NCBI GenBank assembly: GCA_025517525.1
Contig: JAOPJZ010000006.1
Span: 124,001-188,000 of the forward strand
DNA length: 64,000 nucleotides
Origin: Natronosalvus hydrolyticus
GTDB taxonomy: Archaea > Halobacteriota > Halobacteria > Halobacteriales > Natrialbaceae
Direction of reading: 5' to 3'
Positions 1-7,527 of this stretch are shown here, piece by piece (position 1 is the stretch's first letter; the number at the start of each line of letters is the position of its first letter). The translations under genes were made by a program, and so were the position numbers. The notes beneath the pieces are model-generated. The model saw only the letters and a program-made list of their open reading frames with translations, made no database searches and was not told the DNA's origin.

Positions 1-1557
1 ACCCCAGATTCGGTCGAGTTCGGTGTCGAGTCCGCCGAGATCGGACTGTCGAAGCCGACCGATGGCAGTCAGAAGTGGCATACCGGCTTCGTTGAGGCTC
101 GCGAGTCTATCGAGTAGGTCGGGAATTGCGGCTTCGATGGCGTTCAGTCGACGACGATGTATTTCATAAAAGAGGGCAAAGACGACCCCCACGAAGAGGA
201 ACGCAAGAACGAGGACGTCGTCGATCGCGGTGAGGGTAAGGTCGCCAACAGCCTGGGCGCTCTGTACACTCCAGAGGGTGACGATGGCGGCGAGTGGAAC
301 GGTTACGAGAAACGTTAATTCGGGTCGTTCGGTCAACGTCTCGAGCGGGACGCCAAGCCGGTTTCGAATCGACCGGAAGCGCCGGTAGAGGTGTACCCGC
401 TCGGCATTGGCCGACGCGATATCGTCGGCGTGTCCGCCATCTGTTCGGACGCCCTGCAGCGCGATCGAGTTCGTGTTTCGCGGATCGATGGCTTCGTCCG
501 TCGGCCGGCCGGGGTTGATCGAGTCGGTCACCATACTGAGATAGACCATGAACGCGAGGTTGCCAAACGGCAAGATCACGTAGATCAACACCTGCAACGG
601 CTCGAGCGTGTCACCGACGGAGATACCGATGACGAACAGGATTGTGATGAGAAACAGCGGCCCGGCAACGAGCACGGTGACGTACGCCTCCGCGAGCGTC
701 CCCAGCAAATCCAGCATCCGCTCTTGTTGTGATTCGCTCTCTTCTTGATACTCGTGATACTGGCGCTCGAGAAATGGGGAGAGTCCCTGCCCGCTCTGTA
801 AGACGCTCACGAGGTTCTCCGTAAATTCTCGAAACTGGGGGCTGGGAGACCGTCGACCCATTTCCTGGAGGGCTGAGATGACGTCCATTCCGAAGGTGTC
901 CATGTTCCTGACTGCAACGTCGAACTCACCGGCGGCGTCACCGTAGGTGTCCTCGTTTGCCGCGACGATACGGATAATCTTGGGAAAGGCCATCCCGCTT
1001 CTCGAGAGGGCATAAATGAACGAGACGGTCGACGGAAGTGCGGCTTCGATACGGCGTGCCCGGTTGTCCGCCACGTACGTCGGGTACCACCAGCGGAGCC
1101 AGTAGGTGCCACCACCGGCCAGCGCCCCCAGGGTCAGACAGGAGAGTAACAGCAGCCCGAACAGTTCGAACGGAGACAGCGAGGGCACCCCGCCGAGGTT
1201 AGCCAGAAAACCGAGTGTGCTCGGCAGTTGCTCGCGTATGATCTCGGGTTCGATCGAGAGCACGAGAAAGAATCCCCAGATGACGTAGATCCCGAGTATG
1301 CTCCCGACGATAGCGAACAGGGCCGCATACAGGAACGATTTCGAGCCGTATTCGCGATAGGTCGTCCCAAAGTGTGCCGAACGAAGGGCTTTCTGGCGAC
1401 CGGGGTGTTCGCTCCGGAACTCATCGACGTACGAGCCAAAGAGCAGCACGGCCCCTCGAGCCAGCACCGTATCGATCCCCGAATGCACCCGTGCGAGAGC
1501 GACGGGCGCACAGAGAACGACGATGACGACCAGCGGGAAGAAGTTAACGAGCGTCAT
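1..1557 (-). CDS. TadC/PilC-like type II/IV secretion membrane protein (partial)
   Basis: This is the polytopic membrane platform protein of an archaeal type IV pilus or secretion system, the partner of the ATPase encoded just upstream. The reading frame is open from the ATG at 1557 to the left window edge, so about 519 N-terminal residues are visible and the C-terminus is missing. An N-terminal hydrophobic stretch is followed by an Arg-rich segment, two hydrophobic segments near residues 80-100 and 140-160, then a cytoplasmic helical domain typical of the T2SSF family (residues about 190-300, containing FPKIIRIVA and MGRRSP) and another membrane pair. It starts 58 bases after the ATPase stop, so the two are probably cotranscribed. 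The family call is firm; the specific pilus is not identifiable. Confidence 0.85.
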   Translation of the reverse strand, partial: MTLVNFFPLVVIVVLCAPVALARVHSGIDTVLARGAVLLFGSYVDEFRSEHPGRQKALRSAHFGTTYREYGSKSFLYAALFAIVGSILGIYVIWGFFLVLSIEPEIIREQLPSTLGFLANLGGVPSLSPFELFGLLLLSCLTLGALAGGGTYWLRWWYPTYVADNRARRIEAALPSTVSFIYALSRSGMAFPKIIRIVAANEDTYGDAAGEFDVAVRNMDTFGMDVISALQEMGRRSPSPQFREFTENLVSVLQSGQGLSPFLERQYHEYQEESESQQERMLDLLGTLAEAYVTVLVAGPLFLITILFVIGISVGDTLEPLQVLIYVILPFGNLAFMVYLSMVTDSINPGRPTDEAIDPRNTNSIALQGVRTDGGHADDIASANAERVHLYRRFRSIRNRLGVPLETLTERPELTFLVTVPLAAIVTLWSVQSAQAVGDLTLTAIDDVLVLAFLFVGVVFALFYEIHRRRLNAIEAAIPDLLDRLASLNEAGMPLLTAIGRLRQSDLGGLDTELDRIWG

Positions 1558-1615
1558 GGCCCCTCCGCGTTACGATGGGGTACCAGTCTCGGCCGCCAGT
1601 TCGCCACTTCACGGG

Positions 1616-3784
1616 TCATTGGTCAGTCCCAATCGGTAACTCCTCGCTTTCATCGCCATCGATACCGTCAGTCCCGTCTCTCGAGTCAACAGGCACCGTA
1701 GCCGAGTCCCCCTCGGTATCCGGTTGGTCCTCGGTTTGGACCTCGCTTCGAGGTTCCTCGGTCTGGTTTTCGGTTTGCGGTTCCTCGGTCTGGTTTTCGG
1801 TTTGCGGTTCCTCGGTCTGGTTTTCGGTTTGCGATTTCTCGTCCGGTTTGGGCTCGGGTGGGCGAGTTACCTCGATTTCGGCATCGTCGGTGTCCGTCTC
1901 TCTCGAGTCCTCATCTGACGCCTCCTCGACGACTGCCATCACCCGCTCTTTGTTGGCGTAGTATTCGTTGACCAGTGCGGTAAACCGCCGATAATCGGAG
2001 ACGCCGTTTTCGAGGGCGTACTCGAGGAAGGCTTCCCGGTTCCGACGTTCGGTCAGGAGTTCGCGCTGACTCCAGCCCTGATTGGTTCTGATTTCCTCGA
2101 GAACGCGACTGTTCTCGTGACGGTAGGTATCTGACTCCCCGTGCCAGCGGTAGGCCGTCGAGTAATCCAGTTCGCCAGTTCGCTGGTCGACGCCTTCGAT
2201 TTCGGCTAGCACCTTGTTCCGCCTGACGCGTTCGCCATCGATTCTGGTCAACATCTGGACCGAAAGGATATCCAGGCTCTGGACCATCGCTCGAGGCACG
2301 TTGATCGGTTCGTTCTCGAGTCGATTGATGACGGTCTGAACGGAATCGGCGTGCATCGTCGAGTAGGTCGTGTGACCGGTGTTCATCGCCTGAAAGAGCG
2401 TGATCGCTTCCTCGCCACGGACCTCACCGACGACGATGTACTCGGGACGGTGACGTAGCGCCGAGCGCAACAGGTCGTACATCGAGACGTCTTTTCCTTC
2501 GTGAAGGCGTTCGCGCGTCACTGAAGAGAGCCAGTTATCGTGATACAACTGGAGTTCGCGTGTGTCCTCGATAGTCAGCACCTTCGACCTGGGTGGGACG
2601 AACATCGAGATGGCGTTCATACTCGTCGTTTTTCCGGACGCCGTCCCGCCAGCGAAGATGAGGCTCTTGTTGTGCTCGATTGCGAGCCAGAGGTACGCCA
2701 TCTGCTCGACGCTAAAGGTGCCGTACTCGATCAGGTCGATGGGCGTCAACGGCTCGTCGGCATATTTCCGAATCGTAAACGCAGACCCTCGAGGTGTGAC
2801 CTCCTCACCGAGTGCTAACTCCGCACGGGAACCATCCGGCAGCGTCGTTTCAACCATCGGGTCGCCGACCGAGATGTGTCGACCCGAGTGCTGTGCCAGT
2901 CGAATCACGAACCGGTCGAGGTCGTCGGCTTCGAACGAGACGTCCGACTTGACGTCGGTAAACTGGTCGTGGTAGACGAAGATGGGGAGGTCGTAGCCAT
3001 CACAGGAGATGTCTTCGACGTGTGGGTCGTGCATGATGGGGTCCAGTCGCCCATAGCCACGGAAATCCCGGAAAATGTAGTAGAAAATCCGATAAAACGA
3101 CCGCATGTCGACCTCTGCGCCGTAGCGCTCGAGATACTCGTGAATCGTTTCCAGCAGCACCGTTTCGACGTCTTCAGTCTCGCTGTCTCGATACAGCAGT
3201 GGGTCCCTGACGTCCTCGAGCAACGTCTCGAGCAGGAGGCGTTCGTCCTCGTCGAGTTGCGGTTCGACCGTTCGGTATCGGTGTTGGCTCCGTCGTGAGT
3301 CGTACTGGATGACCACGTATGAAAACGGGGCGTTGACCCAGTAGCGTTCTATTTCCTCGATATGAGATTCCGCATCAGTTCCGGGGCCGGTGTCTCCAGT
3401 GTCGTCATCGTGGGTGATGGGAGGTGCCGTATCGACGAGCGGACCGTGTGCCTCCGGGTCGTACGCACTCACGTCGATCCGTGACCCTTGCAACATCTCG
3501 ACTGCACGCAGGAGGGTTCGTCTGATTCGGTCGAAGGTGGACTCGAGAGTCGGTTCAGTAGCGTTCGACTCTTTCTCGAGCGGCGCAGCGGCCCCTGCCG
3601 CCGAGTCGTCAGTTGCTGCTGCAGGCGAATCCGCCCCTGGCTTGGGCGTGTCACTTCCTGTCGACGACGAATCAGTACCAGATGGGTCAGAATCCTCGCG
3701 ATGTGACGTTTCCCGTTCGTCTGCGGTCTCGTCAGTGTCGCCACCCTGGCTCCCCTCCCGATGGTCGTCACGATGAGAATCCAT
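1616..3784 (-). CDS. Type II/IV secretion system ATPase (PilB/TadA family)
   Basis: A 722-residue cytoplasmic ATPase that would power assembly of a type IV pilus. Residues 1-80 are an acidic, Ser/Thr-rich disordered leader. The catalytic core has a Walker A GGTASGKTT near residues 379-387, an Asp box IEDTREL near 405, a Walker B VVGEVRGEEA near 451 and a His box HTTYSTMHAD near 471. Residues 640-722 form a second disordered acidic tail holding three exact copies of a nine-residue unit (QTENQTEEP). It precedes the TadC-like gene on the same strand, the usual haloarchaeal pilB-pilC order. No pilin or prepilin peptidase gene lies within the window. The start at 3784 opens straight into the acidic leader. 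Confidence 0.93.
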   Translation of the reverse strand: MDSHRDDHREGSQGGDTDETADERETSHREDSDPSGTDSSSTGSDTPKPGADSPAAATDDSAAGAAAPLEKESNATEPTLESTFDRIRRTLLRAVEMLQGSRIDVSAYDPEAHGPLVDTAPPITHDDDTGDTGPGTDAESHIEEIERYWVNAPFSYVVIQYDSRRSQHRYRTVEPQLDEDERLLLETLLEDVRDPLLYRDSETEDVETVLLETIHEYLERYGAEVDMRSFYRIFYYIFRDFRGYGRLDPIMHDPHVEDISCDGYDLPIFVYHDQFTDVKSDVSFEADDLDRFVIRLAQHSGRHISVGDPMVETTLPDGSRAELALGEEVTPRGSAFTIRKYADEPLTPIDLIEYGTFSVEQMAYLWLAIEHNKSLIFAGGTASGKTTSMNAISMFVPPRSKVLTIEDTRELQLYHDNWLSSVTRERLHEGKDVSMYDLLRSALRHRPEYIVVGEVRGEEAITLFQAMNTGHTTYSTMHADSVQTVINRLENEPINVPRAMVQSLDILSVQMLTRIDGERVRRNKVLAEIEGVDQRTGELDYSTAYRWHGESDTYRHENSRVLEEIRTNQGWSQRELLTERRNREAFLEYALENGVSDYRRFTALVNEYYANKERVMAVVEEASDEDSRETDTDDAEIEVTRPPEPKPDEKSQTENQTEEPQTENQTEEPQTENQTEEPRSEVQTEDQPDTEGDSATVPVDSRDGTDGIDGDESEELPIGTDQ
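1752..1832 (-). repeat. Three exact 27-bp tandem repeats inside the secretion ATPase gene
   Basis: Positions 1752-1778, 1779-1805 and 1806-1832 are identical 27-base units. On the minus strand they encode the nine-residue acidic unit repeated in the disordered C-terminal tail of the ATPase. Exact identity at the DNA level points to recent slippage or unequal exchange, so copy number may vary between strains. Confidence 0.95.
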
Positions 3785-3920
3785 ACACTCGTATTCTCTG
3801 AAACGTGGGTGGCGAAAGCTATTAAATGGGATGGCCCACCCAACCGGCGACGGTATTGGTAAAATTGTATTGCGGGGGCGTTACGTTCATACCGCGTGAG
3901 TGCTAACCGATACGTGCGTA

Positions 3921-4394
3921 ATGAGGCGCGAGTACTTCACGCTAGACGTCAGCAACATTGACTGGATCGAAACCGACGACGAACCCCGCCGACCGTCGGT
4001 AGCGATCGATTTCACCGGACCCGAGTCGCTCCTTCGAGAGCGGCTTACAGGTCCCAATGGCGACACCCTCGAGGCAGCGGAAACCGACGTTGCCCTCCGG
4101 TTGCAAGGCCCAATCGGTGACGATGAGACGATCGGCGTCATCAGCGTCACGAACCGAATGACCGGCGATTTTATCCTCGAGTTGAACGAAACTGCGGCTG
4201 ACGTCCTTCGGTTTATTCGCGCCGCTCGAGGCTATGGGAAAGGGAACACGGACACTGACGGCGAGTATCACGTCTCGATTTCGCTCGACGGGGAAACGTT
4301 CGTCGAGTTCAACAAACGGACGTTCCTCGTCTACGATGAAGACGGTGACCTGCTTCGCCACCATAGCCTGATTCCGAGCGGTGTGGAACTGTAG
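3921..4394 (+). CDS. Conserved haloarchaeal protein (DUF5793-like)
   Basis: A 157-residue soluble acidic protein with no signal peptide or membrane segment. It is rich in short beta-strand-like stretches (VSNIDWIE, PSVAIDF, YHVSISLDG, RTFLVYDEDGDLL), suggesting a compact mostly-beta fold. I match it from memory to the haloarchaeal family DUF5793, whose function is unknown. The ATG at 3921 is chosen; an in-frame GTG at 3900 would add seven residues. It is divergent from the secretion ATPase gene, so the 136 bases between them probably carry both promoters. Confidence 0.7.
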   Translation: MRREYFTLDVSNIDWIETDDEPRRPSVAIDFTGPESLLRERLTGPNGDTLEAAETDVALRLQGPIGDDETIGVISVTNRMTGDFILELNETAADVLRFIRAARGYGKGNTDTDGEYHVSISLDGETFVEFNKRTFLVYDEDGDLLRHHSLIPSGVEL

Positions 4395-4400
4395 TCACCA

Positions 4401-4754
4401 CTAATTGATCGAATCAGTTTCGTGTAGAAACGTCTGGACTTCGATAGTGCGCCCCTCCGGGTCCGAGCCAAAGAACTGATAGATGCAATATGTTTCGTTC
4501 ATGACTGGTTGTTCGTGAGCGATATCCTCGAGTCGGTCATAGGCTTCGTCGACGGCCGCTCGAGAATCGAGCACGAACGTAATCGTGCCCTCGAGATCCG
4601 GATCTTCACGATCACAGAAACCGAATAGAAGGTTGTCGTATTGTAAGACCGTACAATCTGGTTGTTCGAGCCAGCGTTCGGCACCGAGACGTTCGGTGTA
4701 AAAATCGACAACTGTAGCGGGCGATTCGGTACCGAAAAAGACGATTCCGGCCAT
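4401..4754 (-). CDS. VOC (glyoxalase/dioxygenase) superfamily protein
   Basis: A 117-residue single-module vicinal-oxygen-chelate protein. It opens with a beta strand (AGIVFFGTES) and has the ATVVDFYTERLGAE helix, the central FGFCDREDPD turn, and the closing FFGSDPEGRTIEVQTF motif, which carries the Glu usually used as a metal ligand. The substrate cannot be told; the family includes glyoxalases, fosfomycin/bleomycin resistance proteins and dioxygenases. It is convergent with the preceding gene, only six bases apart. Confidence 0.8.
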   Translation of the reverse strand: MAGIVFFGTESPATVVDFYTERLGAERWLEQPDCTVLQYDNLLFGFCDREDPDLEGTITFVLDSRAAVDEAYDRLEDIAHEQPVMNETYCIYQFFGSDPEGRTIEVQTFLHETDSIN

Positions 4755-4797
4755 ACTGACTATCCCAGCGCCTGTGGCAAAACCGTTTGCCTGTCGG

Positions 4798-4806
4798 TGT
4801 ATTTAT
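4798..4806 (+). promoter_or_regulatory. Probable TATA box for the Hvo_1808-type gene
   Basis: The AT-rich stretch gtatttat lies 26-34 bases before the ATG at 4832, the spacing expected for a leaderless or short-leader haloarchaeal transcript. It supports the 4832 start over an upstream in-frame GTG at 4787, which would lie before the promoter. Confidence 0.45.
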
Positions 4807-4831
4807 CTCGGTGCCATTACAGGTCAAATAC

Positions 4832-6268
4832 ATGAACGGGTCGGTGCGGGTGGTGGCTGTCGCGCTCGTCGTGGTGCTGGCGGGTTGTGCAGCCCCTGTC
4901 GCAGACTTCCAGGACACGGGGCAGGACGACACTGTTGGCGAGTACGAGGACCCGACGCTCACCGTCGAGGGTGAGCTTCCGGTGGATGCAAATCGAACGC
5001 TCGAGCGCGTCGAGACACTGCTCGAGGTAGATATCTATCCACCGACGGTGTACGTTGAGGAGCCGTTCCGGACCAGCGGACCGATAGGCCAGGACGAATC
5101 GAGTTTTTACACGGTGATGGGCGTCGGCGCGTTCGACCCAGCGGACGTGGACGGCCAGTTACGGGTAGGCGGCGTCGCGAGTGCCATGCAGGCCGTCTAC
5201 ATACTGCCGGGTGAAAACGCCACAGCCCCGGAAATCGAGCAAGTGCTCGTCCACGAGTTCGTCCACACGGCACAGTACCAACAGAACGCACCACAGCGCG
5301 TTCTCGAGTCGATGCCACCCGGTCACGTCGGGACAACGGATGGCACATTGGCGCTCACGAGTCTCCTCGAAGGCGGTGCCGTCTACGTCTCGAGCGCCTA
5401 TACCGAACGGTACGACCAGCCGGTCGATTCGGAGCGAGCTGTTCTCTCGGAACTGTATCCTAATGCCAGTCCAGGGACGAAACTCGCCTGGGGGCCGTAC
5501 TACCACGGTGACCGGTACGTCGATGCCGCCGTGGATTCCCCCGCGACCCACTGGTCTGTGTACGACGAGCCACCGGTGACGATGGCACAGGTACTCAGCG
5601 GAGAGCCCGCGAGCGCGAGTCACTCAGGCGATCCGATTTCGACGTTCGACCTCGCTCTCGAGACGACGAATACGACCTGGCAGGCCGACCATGGCGCGAC
5701 TGACGTGATGGGGGAGTTCGTGCTCCGAACGGTCCTCGAGACGGAACTCTCGGCGGCAACGAGCGCTGAGGCCGCAGCGGGTTGGCAGTACGACCAGTTG
5801 GTTCCCGTAGAGACGCCAAACGCCTCGGCGACGACCGGCTACACCTGGGCGATCACGTTCGAGAACGACACCACCGCCACGACGTTCGAAGCGGCCACAC
5901 TCCAGTACCTCGAGAACCGATCGGAGGTGGCGATGGTCAACGGTGAGTCGCTCGAGGCGTTCGAAAACAGTACGGCAAGTGACGATCAGAACGCGACCTG
6001 GCTCACCGACGAGTATGCGTTCGCCGTTGACCGTCCCGATGAGCGAACAATCGTGCTGTTTGCCGGCACCGAATCGTTCGTTGACCTCGAGGCAACCACG
6101 GCAACCGACGACGGGAGCGTTTCGATCACGCTCGAGGGGGCAGACACCGATTCCGGGACGGTACAATCGATAGCCGAGTCAACTATTCCTGAGTCAACAA
6201 TGCCCGAGCAAACAACTGCTGGCTCCTCCCAGTTCGGTGGGGGCGAACACGGGGTGATCGCTCCGTGA
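4832..6268 (+). CDS. Hvo_1808 family surface lipoprotein with HExxH motif
   Basis: A 478-residue secreted protein. Residues 1-19 form a lipoprotein signal with lipobox LAGC (Cys 19), so it is probably lipid-anchored outside the cell. Around residue 141 is VLVHEFVHTAQYQ, a textbook HExxH zinc-metallopeptidase helix. No Glu ligand is obvious about 20 residues later, but EGGAVYVS about 50 residues on could supply one, as in gluzincin-like enzymes. The C-terminal half is Thr/Ser-rich with many Asn-x-Thr sites, typical of a glycosylated stalk. I recall the NCBI family name Hvo_1808 surface protein. Peptidase activity is inference. The stop overlaps the next start (GTGA). Confidence 0.78.
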   Translation: MNGSVRVVAVALVVVLAGCAAPVADFQDTGQDDTVGEYEDPTLTVEGELPVDANRTLERVETLLEVDIYPPTVYVEEPFRTSGPIGQDESSFYTVMGVGAFDPADVDGQLRVGGVASAMQAVYILPGENATAPEIEQVLVHEFVHTAQYQQNAPQRVLESMPPGHVGTTDGTLALTSLLEGGAVYVSSAYTERYDQPVDSERAVLSELYPNASPGTKLAWGPYYHGDRYVDAAVDSPATHWSVYDEPPVTMAQVLSGEPASASHSGDPISTFDLALETTNTTWQADHGATDVMGEFVLRTVLETELSAATSAEAAAGWQYDQLVPVETPNASATTGYTWAITFENDTTATTFEAATLQYLENRSEVAMVNGESLEAFENSTASDDQNATWLTDEYAFAVDRPDERTIVLFAGTESFVDLEATTATDDGSVSITLEGADTDSGTVQSIAESTIPESTMPEQTTAGSSQFGGGEHGVIAP

Positions 6269-6927
6269 GTTCACTCGAGTACGACATCGACCCCGAACGA
6301 CTCGCTATCCGCGCTGGGCTGGTGGGCCCGTCCGTTGCCGTCGGGGCGATGTTGCTCGCGACCGTTCTGGCACCCCCGGAGACCTTTACCTGGCAAACTA
6401 GAGCCCTGTCGGACATGGGGCGGACCACTGCGGCCACCTTCTGGCTGTTCAACGGGGGGCTGATCATCGGCGGTCTCTGTGGACTGCCGTTCTTCTGGTA
6501 CCTGTGGTCCACTGCTCGCAACGGCCTCGAGCGCGTCGGAATCGTCATCGCTACCCTGGCCGTAGTCGGACTGATAGGTGTCGGCGTCTTTTTCCTGGGA
6601 CACACGGACTACTACCTGGCGACCGACATGCACGGCCCCGCAGCACTGACGTTTTTCGTCCTGGCACCGATTGCCCAGTGGGTGATCGGAACCGGGCAGG
6701 CCCTCGAGGGTGAAACGCGGCTGGCACTGGCATCGTTCTGGTTTGGGATCGGCCAAACGGTAGGCTGGACCGGTTGGCTTCTGTGGCGGGCAGGGGCGGC
6801 TGATCCGTGGCAATGGTTTGCAGTCCCAGAAGCGATTGCGGCTATCGCCTTCGGTGGCTGGATTTTCCTCCTCGCACGGGATGCTCAGAAACCATCTTTC
6901 GGGAACGACGAAACCGACATTCACTGA
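6265..6927 (+). CDS. DUF998 family membrane protein
   Basis: A 220-residue integral membrane protein with about six hydrophobic segments (for example GLVGPSVAVGAMLLATVLA and VIATLAVVGLIGVGVFFLG). The segment ALSDMGRTTAATFWLFN between the first two helices is the hallmark I associate with DUF998. Function is unknown. The GTG start at 6265 overlaps the preceding stop by four bases, so it is translationally coupled to the surface lipoprotein gene. An internal ATG would cut the first membrane helix. Confidence 0.8.
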   Translation: MSSLEYDIDPERLAIRAGLVGPSVAVGAMLLATVLAPPETFTWQTRALSDMGRTTAATFWLFNGGLIIGGLCGLPFFWYLWSTARNGLERVGIVIATLAVVGLIGVGVFFLGHTDYYLATDMHGPAALTFFVLAPIAQWVIGTGQALEGETRLALASFWFGIGQTVGWTGWLLWRAGAADPWQWFAVPEAIAAIAFGGWIFLLARDAQKPSFGNDETDIH

Positions 6928-6991
6928 TACCGGAGAATTTGGCACAGCGAGCCACACAAACCTTAAATTGAGACCGTTCATACCTCGGTGT

Positions 6992-7270
6992 ATGCACAAG
7001 GATGAACTGCTCGAGCTCCACGACGAACTCGTCGTCATCATGGAGTACTTTTCCGAGCGAGAGAACGTCGATGAAAGCCTTTTCGACGCGTATCATCAGA
7101 TCGATATCGACCCGGACGATGTCCATAAATCGAAAAGTGAACACAAACACGCGGTGTTCGTCCTCGGAAATGCCCTCGCGAGCGCGATGAGCGAAGACGA
7201 GTTCTCGAGTGCCGGGCGAATCGGTAAGCGGATGCAAGAACTCGCTGACGACGCCGAGTCAAAGATCTGA
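6992..7270 (+). CDS. UPF0058 family protein
   Basis: A 92-residue, mostly helical, acidic soluble protein of the archaeal UPF0058 family, with the conserved start MHKDELLELHDELV and the segment HKSKSEHKHAVFVLGNAL. The function is unknown. A TATA-like sequence (ccttaaattg at 6961-6970) sits about 25 bases before the ATG at 6992, which fixes the start and argues for its own promoter. Confidence 0.88.
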   Translation: MHKDELLELHDELVVIMEYFSERENVDESLFDAYHQIDIDPDDVHKSKSEHKHAVFVLGNALASAMSEDEFSSAGRIGKRMQELADDAESKI

Positions 7271-7318
7271 CCTGCTTCACAGAAGCGGATTGTCTCTCGC
7301 TCGGGACGCTCGAGCGCC

Positions 7319-7402
7319 TATAGTAGGTATTGAAACTCATTGCACACCCTATCGCAAGATAGCGTCGCGATAGCTGTGTAAATCGTTTCACTGGCTACCA
7401 TA
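7319..7402. repeat. Palindromic MITE-like element, family 1, copy A
   Basis: An 84-bp element bounded by imperfect inverted repeats (tatagtaggtattgaaac at the left, gtttcactggctaccata at the right). Its interior holds a second imperfect palindrome around tgcacaccctatcgc and gcgatagctgtgta. It is homologous along its whole length to copies at 13435 and 39304. It contains no gene. Size, terminal repeats and intergenic position fit a miniature inverted-repeat element moved in trans by a transposase outside the window. Confidence 0.85.
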
Positions 7403-7527
7403 TCAGGACGGTCGAGAATTGTTGCGGTCGAGCGTTGTTCAACGAAAAGGTCGCATTGGTGCCCAGATTCGCCGTTTGTATCGGAGCCAGGCGAAACGTA
7501 TTTACAGCGGTTCCCGCTTGTTGCATT

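Noticed and set aside
2876..3298. Long antisense frames inside the secretion ATPase and other genes
   Set aside because: High-GC haloarchaeal genes routinely have open antisense frames; these lack starts, motifs and proper composition.
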